Shown here one piece after another: positions 11,787 through 24,716 of a stretch of 64,000 nucleotides of DNA (position 1 is the first letter of the stretch; every line of letters begins with the position of its first letter). The notes under the pieces are model-generated. The model ran no database searches. It saw nothing but the letters and a program-made list of their open reading frames with translations, and had not been told where the DNA came from. The DNA comes from Ulva prolifera (Eukaryota > Chlorophyta > Ulvophyceae > Ulvales > Ulvaceae). The translations under genes and the position numbers were made by a program. The stretch covers positions 9,022,842 through 9,086,841 of the forward strand of contig CM041197.1 of assembly GCA_023078555.1 (NCBI GenBank), read 5' to 3'.

Positions 11787-14700
11787 ATGCAGGAGCGGCC
11801 TCCCAGCCGGGGTGCACGGGCGCGGGAGTATCTGCCATACCTGCATGGCGTTGGCTTCCTGGAGACGCGCTACACACGCATGATGGCGTCGCTGAGCTCG
11901 ATCGCGTACCGCATGGACCGCCTCACGCCGCGCTACCTGCGCCGCATGCACGGCATCCACCTGCGCTACACCTCCCTTGCATGCGAGATCGGCTTCCGCC
12001 CCGGCCGCCCCGACCCCGCCGCCCATGACGCCAGCGCCCTCGGCGACGGTGCGCCTCCCCTCCAGGGACCCCCGCAGCTCCGCATGCATCATCGTCCGCT
12101 GGCGGCTCGCCGTGCAGTGGGCGGCGCACGAGGGGACCCGATGCGGTGCGACAGTAGAGCGGTGGTGCAGGCATGGCGGCGACGGCTGCCAGCGTGGAGC
12201 AGCCGGTGGCGGCGCCGGAGCTGGACGCGTCTGAGATTGCGGCCGCGCAGGCGTTTGACCATGCGCACGCCACGCTGCGGCGCTCCGCCTCAGCCGACGG
12301 CGATCTCTCTGCCTCCCCCCACCGCGACTCTGCCGCCGTGCTGGAGGGCTACACTGTCTGGCGGCCGCACCGCCGGCGTGCCGCTCGGCAGTGGAGCCGC
12401 GGCGACGCTGCCACGGACGGGAGCGCTGATGCCGTGGAGCGCGGGGGCGGGAGTGTCAGTGGCGAGGCGACCCCATTGACGTCGTTCGACTGGGCCTCTG
12501 ACAGCAGCCCGCGCTTCCACGACTCCGCGCCGTTGCTTGCGGAGCCGTTTGCGAGCGACCCTGCATGGTGGGACATCGACGCGCGCAGTCGCTCGCCGCG
12601 GCGGCTCGGGCCGGTGTGCCCGCTGGACACGCTGCTCGCCGGCCGCAGCGGCATCGACGAGGCGGCGGCGGAGGCCGACCTCGAGGTGGAGGGCGTGCCC
12701 GCGGACGGCCCGGACATCGCCGACTTTGTGGGCGGCATGGAGGGCGATATCATGACGGCGGCCGCGACAGCGGCCGCGACCGTCGACTGCGCCGACATCG
12801 CGGAGGTCGGCTACCTCGAGCAGTTGCGGCAGCGAATCCTCGCCCTCAGCACCGTGCGGCCCCCACGCCCGAGCCTGTCTGCGCTGCGACTCCTGGGGAG
12901 AGGATATGCTGGTCCCAGGAGGCGAGGTGTCTCATACACGCGCAGGCTTGCTCCGATGCCTGGTGCAAGCATATTTGCATGGAAACCCGGGAGGGTGGCT
13001 GAGGTGGTGTAGCGTGCAGGTGCGCACGGTGACTGCGGCGGCCGCGGCGAGCCGCGAGCCTCCACAGCGCGTGCACAAGCCGGACACCCGCGACAGCGAA
13101 GGCCACACGTGCCCCGTGCACTGGTTCGTCGCGGATGACACGGCCACCAAGATCCGCCACTTCTCTCTCCAGGCACGTACCTCCTGCCTGCCGGCTGTTG
13201 TTGGCATCTGGGACCTGCACACGCAACCCTCGTTCCCGGCATGAGGCCCTCTGAGCTCCTGGTGTTAATGCGCTCCTGAAATTTATGGCACTGGGCTCTG
13301 CCATGCAGACGCCCGTGCCAACGCTGTGAATGTCGCCATAGCAAAAGAGGGTAGCACGTTCACACGGGCATGAGCCGCACGCGGGAGTCAAGCGGCCGGT
13401 GCGGTGCAGGGCAGCGACTCGATAGAGTCGTGGCGCACCAACCTGAGCTTCGAGCCGGTGCCGTTTGAGGACGCGGCGCTGGGGGTGAGCGTGCACCGGG
13501 GGGTGTATGACGCCGCGCTCGCGCTCTACCCCCGCTTCGAGCCCATCGTCCTCGAGCACGTCGCCGCGTCGCCGTTTGCGCGCGTCTCCTTCACCGGCCA
13601 CTCCCTCGGGGGCTCGATCGCGACCGTGCTCGCCATCCTCATGGTGCACCGTGGCCTCCTGCGACCGTGCCAGCTGGCGCCGGTGTACACGTTCGGCGCC
13701 GCCGCGTGCTTCTGCGAGGTGGAGCATGTGGAGCGCGTCGAGCGCGGCCCCCCTCAGGCGCGTCCCTGTGCCGCCGCCCCTGGCCACTGTGCTGTGAGGA
13801 GTCTGCTGCATGCATGCACGTCCCGGGATGTAGTGGCTCTGTGAGGCTGCAAGCGCCGCCGCCTCCCGCCTGCATTGCGCTCTGAGTTTGACGCCGCCCT
13901 TGGCCGGCAGACAACATTGCTGTGGCCGGTGACGGGGTTGCCGTCGAACGCTGGGGGCAGACTGTGTGCCCGTCCGTGTGGGCGAGGCTGTGATGCGGGG
14001 GCATGGTTCAGGCTGGAAGCAACGAGAGCGCGGACGCGGGGCTGCTGCGTGCGCTGGGCATCCCGCGCGACACGGTCCGCAACGTCATCCTGACGCACGA
14101 CATCGTGCCGCGCGCGTTTGCGTGTGACTACAAGCCGATCGCCGCCATGCTGCGGCAGCTCTTCACGGCGCACTCCGGCCTCTACTGCGACGAGCGCTCG
14201 ATCATGTACCACTTCGTCGGCCGCATGCTCGTGCTGCAGCCGGACGACTCGCTGCAGTGGGTGGGCGAGCGCGAGCGCCACCACCCACTGCTCCCGCCAC
14301 GCGCGGGGCTGTACGAGGTCATCGAGCCGGACGTGGTGTCGCGCACTCGCGCGGCCGCGCTGGCAAGCATCGACGCGCTCGACTCGCTGCTCGAGCCCGC
14401 GCGGCCGCCTGCGGTGCCGCTCGCCGGCGGCTCCTTCTTGCCGTCGTCGTGGCTGCATCGCCGCGCGGGCGCGCCGGCGCCGGCCGGCGACGGGGGGCAG
14501 TGCCCGGCCGTGGAAGGCTACCCGTCGCCGTGCTCGCAGTCGCACGCCGCGAGCGCGGCGCTCGGGCGGCAGGCGTACTTTCAGAGCCTCGCGGCGGCGC
14601 GGCCGGAGCCGCGGCGCTCGGCCTCGTCGGCGCTGACGCTCGACCTCGAGGCGACGCTCGGCTCGGAGCTCGATAGCCTGCTGGCGCTCGACGGCCGTGG

Positions 14701-15391
14701 CGGCGCTGCGGCGGCGGCGCTGGAGGACGAGGGCAGCCCGCGCGCCGCAGGGCAGACATCGTTGCACCAGGCGGAGCTCGCGATGCTCGACACGCCGCAC
14801 CCGCTCGCCGTGCTGTCGGACCCCGGGGCGTACGGCGACGCCGGCTCGATCTCGCGCTTCCACCACCCGGACCACTACACGCAGGCATGCTTCTGCATCT
14901 GGAAGCTATGAGTGGCAGTTTGATTTCTTGCTCTGCCATGCAATGGTGTGAGCCTGAGTGAGATTTTCCCCGGGGCACGCCGTTGGTGTACATGCGGGCC
15001 CATTCATGCATTGCATCAAGAGCTTGCTGTCTCCACCGTGTACAGCCGTGTTGCTCTATATGCTTGGACGGTGTTCATTAGGTGACTGGTCGCGATCTGT
15101 GTCTGTGTGCGCTGACTTCTGGAGGGTGTGCAGGCTCTGGGGTCGGTGGTGAAGGCCAACCTGGCGCCGCTGACGCGCCTCGCGCGCACCGTGCGCATGG
15201 ACCGCATGTCCGAGGTGCTGCGCACGCGCCTGCGCCGTGCCGACCCCGCGGCCGCGTGGCACTCCGCCGTGTGGGAGCTGCAGGCCGCGCTGGCCGCGGA
15301 CGGCTCCGGCCTCGACCTGCGGCCCGCCGCGACGCTCATCGGGGCGTCAGCCGCACTGCGCAACATCGCAGAGCGCACACAGCACGGCTGA
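11787..15391 (+). CDS. Plastid-lipase-like (PLIP-type) class 3 lipase
   Basis: Six exons, 11787-12048, 12171-12853, 13020-13172, 13410-13718, 14012-14884 and 15134-15391, join in phase to give 845 residues. The fold follows the plant PLIP1/2/3 family, which are phospholipase A1/galactolipases acting on plastid lipids. Landmarks in order are an N-terminal helical block (FLETRYTRMMASLSSIAYR), WFVADD, QGSDSIESWRTNLSFEP, VHRGVYDAAL, the nucleophile elbow GHSLGGS, HDIVPRAFACDY (likely catalytic Asp), LVLQPD, HHPLLP (likely catalytic His) and TPHPLAVLSDPGAYGD. It is longer than plant PLIP1 (about 650 residues) because exon 2 and the region before TPHPLAV carry low-complexity Ala/Ser/Arg-rich insertions. 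Introns after exons 3 and 5 appear to use GC donors (CAG|GCACGT and CAG|GCATGC), the only choices that keep frame and conserved sequence. The start is provisional, since a targeting-peptide exon may lie upstream. Confidence 0.85.
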
Positions 15392-16321
15392 CACGCTGCA
15401 GCATGCACGCCTACCCGTCAGGCTGCAGCCGGGCTGCGGCTGGTGGCGATGTGCGATGGCCCGCGTATCGGCTGCTCAACACGGGCGGCAGACCTGCCCG
15501 CGCGGCATCCTGAGCGGGCGTGGCAGCGCGACGGGCTGGATGATCTTGGCACCGGGCGTGGCGGTCAGGCTGTGCGTGCTGTGAGGCTGCGTGATGTTGA
15601 CAGCGTAATATGCACGGAAATGAAGGAAGATTCTGCCGGGAGGTGCTGTATGCTTCCTAAGCATGACGCGTGAATGTGCGGTAGCCAGGGCAGCGTGCGA
15701 CTTGCGGTGGGCCCGATGTCCGTGGCCCAGCTGTGACCTGGTATCTGTCTGCAATGCCCTCCATTTGAGGTCTGTGGCAGTGCCACGAGCTGGGCGCGTG
15801 TTTCGAGAGGTAAAGGGTGTGAGGCGTGTTTCGCGAGGTAAAGGGTGCATCCGTGGTGTGTGCACCTCGTGTCGCTGCTATCCTCCAGGGCACGGAGGCA
15901 CGTGTTGTGAAAAACTCCTACATCGTGCGCAGTATGCGACGCAGTTTGTTTCCGTCCAGTACAGGCAGAGTTTGCGGCATACAGGGAGCGTGGGTGTGAA
16001 GGCTGGCCTGGTGAGGTCGAGCTGGTGAGGCCGTACAAATTGTGGCTTAGGTGGTGTTGATATGTGGCCAGAGTTTGGGTGCTCCGTTTCACAGGTTGGG
16101 AACATTTTCCAATGGTGATGCACAGGTGTGAGACGATTTCAAAGGTTCAGATCATCGAATCTGTTGGCATTGTCTTGTGAACGCCGTCAATGTCTGTGAC
16201 ACGCCTGCATATTTCAACCTGGGCTCCGACGTTGTGCTTACGGATCGTGCGTGAATGACTGACCGTGGAAGGCTGATTCAGAAGCTGCTTGTTTCCTTGA
16301 GTGTCTGCCAGTAGACTGCAT
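15392..16321. other. Intergenic spacer, lipase to zinc-finger gene
   Basis: I see no gene here. An imperfect tandem duplication of about 30 bases, TGTTTCG[A/C]GAGGTAAAGGGTG, lies at about 15798-15850. Confidence 0.5.
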
Positions 16322-17294
16322 ATGCGCGTGCTTACATCTCAACACTCGGCATGTACGCCTCAGACTGATGGCAAGAATGCTGCACAGAAGGCAATTCGCT
16401 GCCGAAGCACCCGCCCATCCCTGCCCAACGAATGCAACCCCGACGCACATCGTAACGTGATCGCGCTCCGGCTACCTGTCAGCGCGTGCTTTGCTGTCAC
16501 AACCGTCATGGCGCTGCAGTGTCCACGAGCCGTTGCTGCGAACGAAGTGAGCCTCACACCAGCCGACGACTCACACACCCACGTCGCTGCGGCAACTCTG
16601 GCAACACAGTCATCTGCAAGTAGCAATGTTTCGCTGCAGCCACGCGTGGTGATCGATTGCCCCGAGTTGAAGTACACAACATCAGCAGGACCACCCGGTC
16701 CTGTGCTGGTGGTCACAGACCTGGCTGATGCAACCTCTGTTCCGGCATCAGCATATCCCATGGATACTATGGTAACGGGAACTTATGTTCCTGGACCTGT
16801 GGAAGTGGGATGGCAAATCTATGTCGGATCGGCTGTAGCTGCTTTCCCATTTGTTATTGGTGCATATGAGTTTGGGAAGCGAATCCTGATACAGCAGCGG
16901 TATGCTCCCTCAACGCTGATGTAAGTTTTGAGTCTCAACTGTGTAGTGTACCCTCAGCCCTGCCCCTGAAGTATGTGCTGCCACATACAATGTGTTCCCG
17001 TGCAGGTGTGAGAAGTGTGGGGGCAATGGACTGGTGAAGAGAGGGAAATACGACCGAAAGTGCCCCGAATGTGGTGGCTTCTTTCCCTGGCAAGGCTGGA
17101 AGCTCTTCTTCACATCCACGGCCTCTCCTGGCAACGGTGGACCGCTTCTGCAGCCCCGCGGCCAGACATCTGTGTTGTACAAGGTCCCTCCCAAGCCCCA
17201 GACATCTGGTGCAAGAGAAGTTGGCGGGAGTGTGTCCACTGGCTCAGAGTCTGGGCCCTCCAAGGCTGGTGATGGGGATAGCCCCACCCAGTAG
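16322..17294 (+). CDS. DnaJ-type CXXCXG zinc-finger membrane protein, probably plastid-targeted
   Basis: Two exons, 16322-16920 and 17006-17294, with a classic GTAAGT donor and phase-2 junction, give 295 residues. The N-terminus is rich in Ser/Thr/Arg. A hydrophobic stretch ending AVAA before a charged region (about residues 50-80) resembles a thylakoid-transfer signal with an AXA-type cleavage site. A probable membrane span (YVGSAVAAFPFVIGAYEFG) precedes a four-cysteine DnaJ-like module: CEKCGGNG and CPECGGFFPW, separated by a Lys/Arg-rich loop. Small plastid proteins with this module act in photosystem or Rubisco assembly, or as thiol/chaperone factors. Which of these applies here is not visible. 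The C-terminal 60 residues are Gly/Ser/Pro-rich and probably disordered. The exon junction lies just before the first CXXC, so an error in splicing would remove the finger. Confidence 0.72.
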
Positions 17295-17805
17295 TCATTG
17301 CACTGTATCAGTTGTTGTGTGTTGTGGGCCTGCGAACTGCCATCCACTGCCACGTCCGGCTCTTTAAATGTTTCCAGTCATATCTAGTGTGTAAATGGCA
17401 CTCCCCGCATCGTACAATCAGTATGAGTGGCCAAAGTGCAAGCGAGGCCAAGGATGTGCCCCAGTACAGTGTATTCTTGACGCACCTCGTCGTTGGTCAA
17501 AGTGCATCGCGTCCTTCGTTGTCAATATGTGGGATGAATGAATTTGCTTGGCTCCCAGAACATCGTTTTCAGCGTCTCTTGCATGTTTACATGCAGTGGC
17601 TGACAGCATCTTCAGAGTGCACTTGAAGCAACAATTCGAGGAAGATAGTCCCGGATTCCAGAAGGAGAGTCGCCGTACTTGGGAGGCCTTGTTCCCATCA
17701 GAGAGCGGCTACTGACTTCTGGCCTCTTCGGTAGTGGCACTGTCCTCTGCGGCAACACACACAGTATACCACCACACTTGTGCCAACTGTTGTCATTGTC
17801 GGAAG
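17295..17805. other. Spacer before the aminotransferase gene
   Basis: About 510 bases between two plus-strand genes. I see no gene. It should contain the 3' untranslated region of the zinc-finger gene and the promoter of the aminotransferase. Confidence 0.5.
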
Positions 17806-20800
17806 ATGAGTTGCGGTTACCAGAATTTTGGGTCATTTTTCACACCGTCTGTTCAGTCGATGATTGCAGATGAGGAGTGGAAGTCTCCGCCGCTGCCGGA
17901 GACTGTCGAAGCGATACGTGAAAGAGCTCTCCGGGAGCATCACCAGTTTGGCACCGCCATCCGGGACAACTTTCTGATTGACTTCAAAAACTTCACATTC
18001 GTAAATCATGGGGCATTCGGTGCATGTATGCGTCACGTCCAGGCCGAAGTCAGCGCTTGGCAAGCGCAATGCGAAGCACAACCCCTCAGGTTCATTGACA
18101 GGTATGTCGGATCTCGGTCGAGGCCGCCAGGGACTCAACATGGGCTTCATGGCTTCGATATGGCCTACGTATTCGGGCCACCACGACCATGCGGTGCAGT
18201 AATGTAGGGAGCTGTTCGGACACATGGTGAACCTCATCCGAGACATGGCGCAGTTCGTTGAATGCGACCATAGAGACCTGGTTTTCGTTCCAAACGCCAC
18301 AAACGCAATCAGCACAGTGCTCTTCAGCGTAGACTTGACCAACAACAGCGAAGGAGGACCAGCAGAGGTGCTCATGCTGGACATCGGCTACGGCTCTGTG
18401 AAGACAGCTGCCCAAGTGGCATGCAATAGAGCTGGGGCCACCCTCGTGCAGGCTCACGTCGCACTGCCACTCCCAGACGAGTACGAATCCAGTCAGTGAC
18501 ATTCCTGGCTGTTCTGTCAGTGTGCTGTTCTCAAGAGCATGGCCACCTGGAAGGCTGTTCTCCGGGCAACCATACACCGTGCAGCTGCGGCACCTGTGTC
18601 ACGTGACCACATGCACTGTGCAAGTTGGCTCGATCAGGCCGGTGCACGGAGATGCGGACTGACGCGCAGGTGTCGCTGCAGGGGGGCGGAGGAGGTGATT
18701 GAAGAGGCGCTGGTGCAGCGGGTGACTCAGGCAACGCGGGTGGTGGTGCTGGACGCTGTCACGAGCAACTCCGCGATCGCGCTGCCACTGCCGCGCCTCA
18801 TCCGCGCCTGCCGTGCCAGGTGTGCCACGCGCCTGCCGCCCCACAGCTTCGAGCCAACAGGAGTTTTCCTTGTTCTCTATGATCTGAGCGTTGAGGCGCA
18901 CCGTTTTCAGCATCTTGTGCCATGCTCTTTGCCAGTGTTTCCCTGTGTGGGCCTGCTTGCGGGTGAAGCCAGAGTGTGAGCGTACGCTAGTGTTGCAAGG
19001 TAAAGTAAAGCCATAATCACTTTGCCGCACCCTCAATGGACCTTGACAACTCCGTGTGTGCGAGACCGCATTCCCGGGGACTTTCTTTGCCGTGCTCTGT
19101 CATACAATCGCCCGAGCTCTTTGACTTGCAAACGGTGTGGCCGTTCTTGATCGTGTATCTGTTGGGCCCAGAGGAACGTGGATGCACCGAAACGGCGCCC
19201 CCGGCAGCTGCATTGTTGTACATGTCCACCCTGTGTGGCGGCGTAATGTCTCCTGCACTCATCCTTGCAGCTTCAGCCACGGGGCGCCTGTCCAACGGGA
19301 TGGCGGGTATGAATGCATGCATGTGGTCGGCATATCCTTGGCCGCAAGGCACACGAATAAGTCAGCCGTTTAGAACGGTCCGGCTCGAAGGCGCCCAGGC
19401 GACATCGACATGCATGTTGCAGTGCAGGGCGCCGGGGGTGCTGGTGCTCGTAGACGCCGCGCATGCTCTCGGCCAGCAGCCGCTGTCCATCGCGGCGCTG
19501 GGGGCCGACTTTGTGGCGGCTAACTGCCACAAGTGGCTGGGGGGTGCGCGGGGCAGCGCGGTGCTGTGGGCGGCTCGCGCGCGGCAGGCGCACCTGCGGC
19601 CACTCGTTGTGTCCCACGGCCACGGCCACGGCTTCACCTCCGACTTCATCTGGGACGGTGCGCCGCCTCATCATGCTCTCGTGGCGTGGCCGGGCGCTCA
19701 CGGTGATGCGCGCTCTGCTGCAGTGTCCGCTGTAATTTTACCGTAAACGTCAGCCTGAAATGAACAATGCACGTGAGGTCGGGACGCAGGCGGGCGCCGG
19801 CTGCACGATACTGCGGCCCTGCTGCAATGTACACCAGCAGGCTGCGGGCCTCAGTTGCTGCCATACAGTGCGGCGTTGACGCCGACTGCATGCATGGCGA
19901 GAGCGCTCACGCAGCACGTGCCACGCAGGCAACCGAGATTACGCGCCGTACCTGGCCGTTGGCGGCGCGCTCGTGTGGTGGCGCGCGCGGGGCGAGGAGG
20001 CGCGGCGGTACATGCGCGCCACGCTGCGCGACGCGGTGCGCGCGCTGCAGGCACGCTGGGGCTCCGGCCTGCTGGCGCCGCTGCGGCTGTGCGGGGCGAT
20101 GGCGTGCGTCGAGTTGCCCGCTGCGCTGCAGAGCAGCCCCCCCGGCACTGCCGATTCGGCCGCAGCGAAGGAGGTCCAGGTGCGTGCTCCGGCATTGGCT
20201 CGCACACGGTGCAGGTTGTGGCAGCCCACAAGCGATCGGGTGACTGCCTGCCAGAGATACAAAGCATACTACAATTACATGCAACCAAAAGTATCGATCG
20301 AGGAATGCTCCCGACACCAAAGCTCCATTCAAGGCGTCGAGGTCCCAGCACTACAAACCCCAGCTCAGGCCAGCTCACCGGGGTCTGCAGATTGTGGTGT
20401 CGTGTACTGGCGTGGCGGTGCGCTGCGGTAGCGAGCCGCGCCGATATGTCCGGCGGGTGCTCTCACGCACCTTTCTTGAGTGGCGTTTCTTGTGCATACG
20501 GCAGAGCTCTTGCAGTTGCCCTACATGGCGCTGCCAAGCTCACACCTGCTGCATCAGTCCACTGCGGCAGGGTAGCAGGCGCATCACCGCCGGCCAGTCC
20601 ATGATTAAACACGCCGTGCAGACTCCGACAAGTGGCGCGGCGCATGCATCGCTTGTTCAACAGGCCGCAAGCATGGCCACCTGAGCTGCGGTCCTGGAGC
20701 CGTGCGTGCTTGCCTTGGCACTCGCGTCAACGGCGGTGCCGCGACTGTCTCGCACAGAACCCCACATATCTCGAGATACGGCCCGGGGGTCTGCCAGCTG

Positions 20801-21256
20801 CACTACTGTTGCATGGTAAAGTCCCTGTGTGAGCGGCATTTGGGCAGGAGGATGGCAGACTGGTGAGGGAGTGACGCGAGTGCTCGGGCTGCCGTAGCGT
20901 CTGCTGTGCACTCGCGCCCCCCGCCCCCCCCCCCCCCCCCCTATAGGGGCCATTGCATGGACTTCCATGCTGCTGCTGCGCCAGAGCTTGCTTGCACCCA
21001 CCGGTGCAGGGCAGCCGCAAAAGTGTGTACGCATGGTGCATGCATGCACCGCATGCAAGAGACGGCGGTGCGTGGTGTGCAGGAGGCGCTGTACCGAGGG
21101 GGGGTGGAGGCGCCGGTGAAGGTGCATGCGGGCCGCCTGTACGTTCGCCTCTCGGCCCACGTGTACAACACCGCCGCCGACTACGCCGCTCTCGCAGCCG
21201 CCGTCGCAGCCGCCATCGCAGCCGCCGCAGCCGCCGGCTCTGGCACGCCGCTGTGA
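17806..21256 (+). CDS. Class V aminotransferase fold, isopenicillin-N-epimerase-like PLP enzyme
   Basis: Six exons, 17806-18101, 18208-18495, 18682-18819, 19428-19657, 19929-20179 and 21083-21256, join in phase (2, 2, 2, 1, 0) to give 458 residues. The order of motifs is that of the CefD-like branch of class V aminotransferases: FVNHGAFGA near residue 65, PLRFIDRELFGHM, DLVFVPNATNAIS, VVVLDAVTSNSAIALP, VDAAHALGQ with the PLP-ring Asp, and ANCHKWLGG with the Schiff-base Lys. FIWDGNRDYAPYLAV and a short C-terminal domain follow. Members include epimerases, cysteine lyases and desulfurase-like enzymes, so the substrate cannot be assigned. No targeting peptide is obvious. The C-terminus ends in an Ala-rich helix, a common GC-driven extension. 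The last intron (20180-21082) contains a poly-C run. Confidence 0.88.
20924..20941 (+). repeat. Intronic poly-C tract
   Basis: A run of 18 C, preceded by CCCCCCG, lies in the last intron of the aminotransferase gene, C on the sense strand. Confidence 0.85.
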
Positions 21257-24200
21257 CTACCCGGCACCCGCTCGGCCAGCCGCTGTCGGCGGTGTACATG
21301 GAGAGCCCTGGCAGGGCTGCGGTGTTTGAATGTATGTATGCAACAACAGGGGCTTGCTGCTTGTGGGTACAAAGGACAGGGGCTTGCTGCGTGTATGCAT
21401 GATCATGCTGGCATACGTATCCATAGGAGCCTGGTGTGAGGCAGAGAGTGGCCCCATGGCCCCGCTCACGGTCGTCCGCGGCGGCCGCATCATACGGAAC
21501 GCAGTCGGTGTTGTTTTGCCGTAGCGACCTCCAGCGTGGTGCAGACGTGTGGGGTTGCGTGCGGCGGCAGTGGGGGCGGGGCACATGGGCAGGAGGCGGT
21601 GTGGGCCCGGGCGCGGGGGCCACGGTCGGCAGCGGTGCGGCATGCCGAGTGCGAGTGACCGTGCCAAAGACTGAGTGTTGCCGTACCGCTCGACTGGCTC
21701 TGCACTGCACCAACGTCGACCACACAGGTGGCCTGTACGCAGAGCCATGTTCATCTATGTGTGCCGCGTCGGCTGTGCACTGCTGAGCCTCAGCGTGGCC
21801 GGCATCCTGGCGGCCGTCCAGCCATGGACGTGGCCCGTGACATAGAAGCAGACGGTGGGGCGGGTGGTATGGCAAGATGTCATTGGCGATGACTCATTGC
21901 ACGAACAAATACCATGGTTACTATGCATCAGTTCCATGCATCAGGCTCAGACCTTGCGTTAGGAAGGGTTGTGAATGTGTGGCAAGCGGGTTGCACAGGG
22001 CCAGGCTCTGGTTTCAAAACAGTGCTGCCTGGGTTGACTGCAGGTGCCGACTGGCACACCATGCATGACCACCAACCTGTGTGACACTTTCCACACTGCA
22101 TCAGCCGTAGGTCTGACTTGATGAGTCATAATACCCTTGTGGTCTCGATTGGCATATGGCCACTCGGGGGGGGGGGGGGGCACTACACGCTGGGAGATAT
22201 GTAAATTGGAGCAATTAGGCTCAAAGGACACGGTTCAGTGGGCTGAGGAAAAGAAAGAGAAGAGATTTTCAAGTAAAGGCCGAAGCTGTTGCACAGTGCA
22301 TGTGTATTTATAGGCTCCAGATTGAGGCCTATGTTCAATACAACAATATACCAGTCACTGCAACTCCTGTATCCCTTGATGCCTCAATAAGCCCTAATCT
22401 CAGTCAAGGACGGAATAATGTAACAAGATACAATTCCATGTTCGAACTTCCAACGTGAAATGTTGTGGAAAGTACGGACGGGCTTGTATTGCTCTGGGCT
22501 GTATAAATTGCCCTGAACATGTTTGGTGCACCTGCAAGTTCATGCAGTTGTCATGTGGACTGTAACAGCGCAGGGCCGCTACGTTACGGTCCAGCTCACC
22601 TGAAGCACCTTCTACAGAGATTTAAGCGGCTGTACACAGGGAACAACTGGAGACCTGAATTGGGAAATGGAAATCTGATGTATATCCTATGTCGATCGAA
22701 TCAAGTCGGCGCTGCGATCACAATTGTTTGAAACAGGTGTACAATCAGAGAGCTGCACTCATAAGGCTGCACTCTTCAGATGCAAAGCTGCGCCCTGCGC
22801 GACACACGCAACTGTAAAATCCCATGCCAAACCCCACCTTCTGCCGCGTGTGCACTGTAAGTAGGCACTTCATCATCACAAGCAGTCTGCATGGTTTGGG
22901 CCGAAGATGCCAAGTAAATCTGAATGCCGAGTGCTGCCATGAAGTTGTCGGGAGCTCTGCCACGTCACCATCTGTGCTGCTGATGCTACACGACCATATT
23001 TCATCTGGCACTGTTGAACTTTCCTGAGCATGGGGTGACTGTGGAGGCAACTAGGCTATGGATCTGTGATGGCCTGTAGCAACATCTGTGCTGGTGGTGG
23101 AGCTCATAAAGGTGTGCCACACGAAATCCGGTCGTCGGAGTTGTCCCGATGGAGCTACACTCTGCAGATTTTGAGTCTGCATAGCTGGAAGATGTGTCAC
23201 AAGCTGCTGTGAGACTGGTGGTGAGGGTGACAGCTGCCCTGCTCTGCCTCTGCTCTCACATTTGCAGCACAAACGAACTTGCCACAAACTGTGGCCCGTA
23301 GTTGCAGCCCAGATAGCTCAACACTGAAGCATTGATGTATTGCCAGCAGTAATGTAGAGGCACATAATGGCCAGTGCTAGGCGGCCAGCACGCTAGTGTG
23401 CCCCCTGCTCACGCCAGAGAGGCTGTAGCACTGCAGCACGAGACCTGCACTGTCACACTGACGGACGCAGGATACTAAAAGCATCGATCGGCAGTGCCGT
23501 TGTCAATGGGACGTCACACCAGATCAGCTGACGGTGCCACACGGCATTTGCATGAGCATAATGACTCATCAACTGAGCGTCAATTTGGCTCTGCAGAAGC
23601 CGAAACCTGCACAATGTGAATGATGGTGTGTCAGATCAATATGAACACCGATAGGTCGTGGTGTATCACCAATCAATGTAACTCTCTGATGCTGTAATCC
23701 AGGACCTGTGCGCTGTGAGCAGCAGCCCTACTGCAAACACGACTTCATGTGTCACCTCGGTGGCCAGAAGCGACACCACTGGCAGCATGCTGATATTGCC
23801 ACTGCTGCTGTGTACACACACGCAGGTACATGGTGTGTGACTGTGCATATATCGCACAGGTGGCAACTTCAAGTCAGGGATCCGGTCAGCTTTGCCCGCA
23901 GACGCCCGAAGCCTGGTGGCCACGTACACCACAGGCTGATATCAGGAACGAGACATATCTGCATATTACAATCTACACCGCAGGGCCATCTGCTCCGCGC
24001 TGCAGATGGCTCACATGCCTCCGGTTGCACGTACTTACTGATATTCATCGGACGTAGGCTCAGCCGATGCCGGCCGTGCCAGCGCCTGTAGGACACGGCC
24101 GCCTTGGCCCGGGCATGCTCTGGTGAGGTGGAACCGTGCGCAGCAGCGCTGACGCTCCCTGACCTTGTGCGCCATGGCGTCACACAGCAAGGGGGCGCGC

Positions 24201-24490
24201 TGTTCGCTGGTGCAGGGTGCCGACCGGCCAGCCTGGTCCTCATGTGAACCCTGATGCTATTCCTCATGCCCACCATGCACATGTGGACGGGACCCCTGTC
24301 CTCTCCTCTGCACTCCGCACGCCACCGTGCGGGCGGCATGCTGAAGCCATGGCCAGAAGGGGCGCCTCGCCCGGTGGGGTCTTGATCAAACACACTGAGT
24401 GTCCCCGCCGTTACGTCAATGGCACGTCAACGGCGGGAACAACCACCTCTCTGCCGCGGTGGCACGGCTGCAGCATCCACGGCTGCCCGA

Positions 24491-24521
<31 letters not shown>

Positions 24522-24716
24522 GCCGTGCTACACATCGCAGAACGCGCTCACCAGCCCCCCGCTCAAAGGTGGCTACGCCATGAGCGTTACTACATCTGCC
24601 GCAACACTGCACGATCCCGTGGCTACAGGGAGCCATGCATGCATGCACCTGCAGCAATGGCGGGCGCAGCACGTGCGCCGTGTCGGGGGCCAGGAGGTCC
24701 GCTGCCGGAGGCGTCT
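21257..24716. other. Convergent intergenic region
   Basis: This 3.4-kb stretch separates the 3' ends of the plus-strand aminotransferase and the minus-strand transporter. I found no frame with protein motifs. It contains a G run at about 22166-22180 and a 29-base C run at 24493-24521. A relatively AT-rich, purine-rich stretch lies around 22230-22480. Confidence 0.5.
24493..24521 (+). repeat. Intergenic poly-C tract
   Basis: A run of 29 C about 200 bases beyond the stop codon of the minus-strand transporter. It may mark an unrecognised intron or 3' flank, and is the largest such run in the window. Confidence 0.85.

Noticed and set aside
13170-13180. GT donor (GTACCT) four bases after the proposed GC donor in the lipase
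   Set aside because: Using it shifts the frame, and no nearby acceptor restores the QGSDSIESW junction.
18990-19016. Further SINE-like tail (minus strand ATGGCTTTACTTTACC)
   Set aside because: Too short and lacking the GTTGTCAATGTCC core shared by the other copies.
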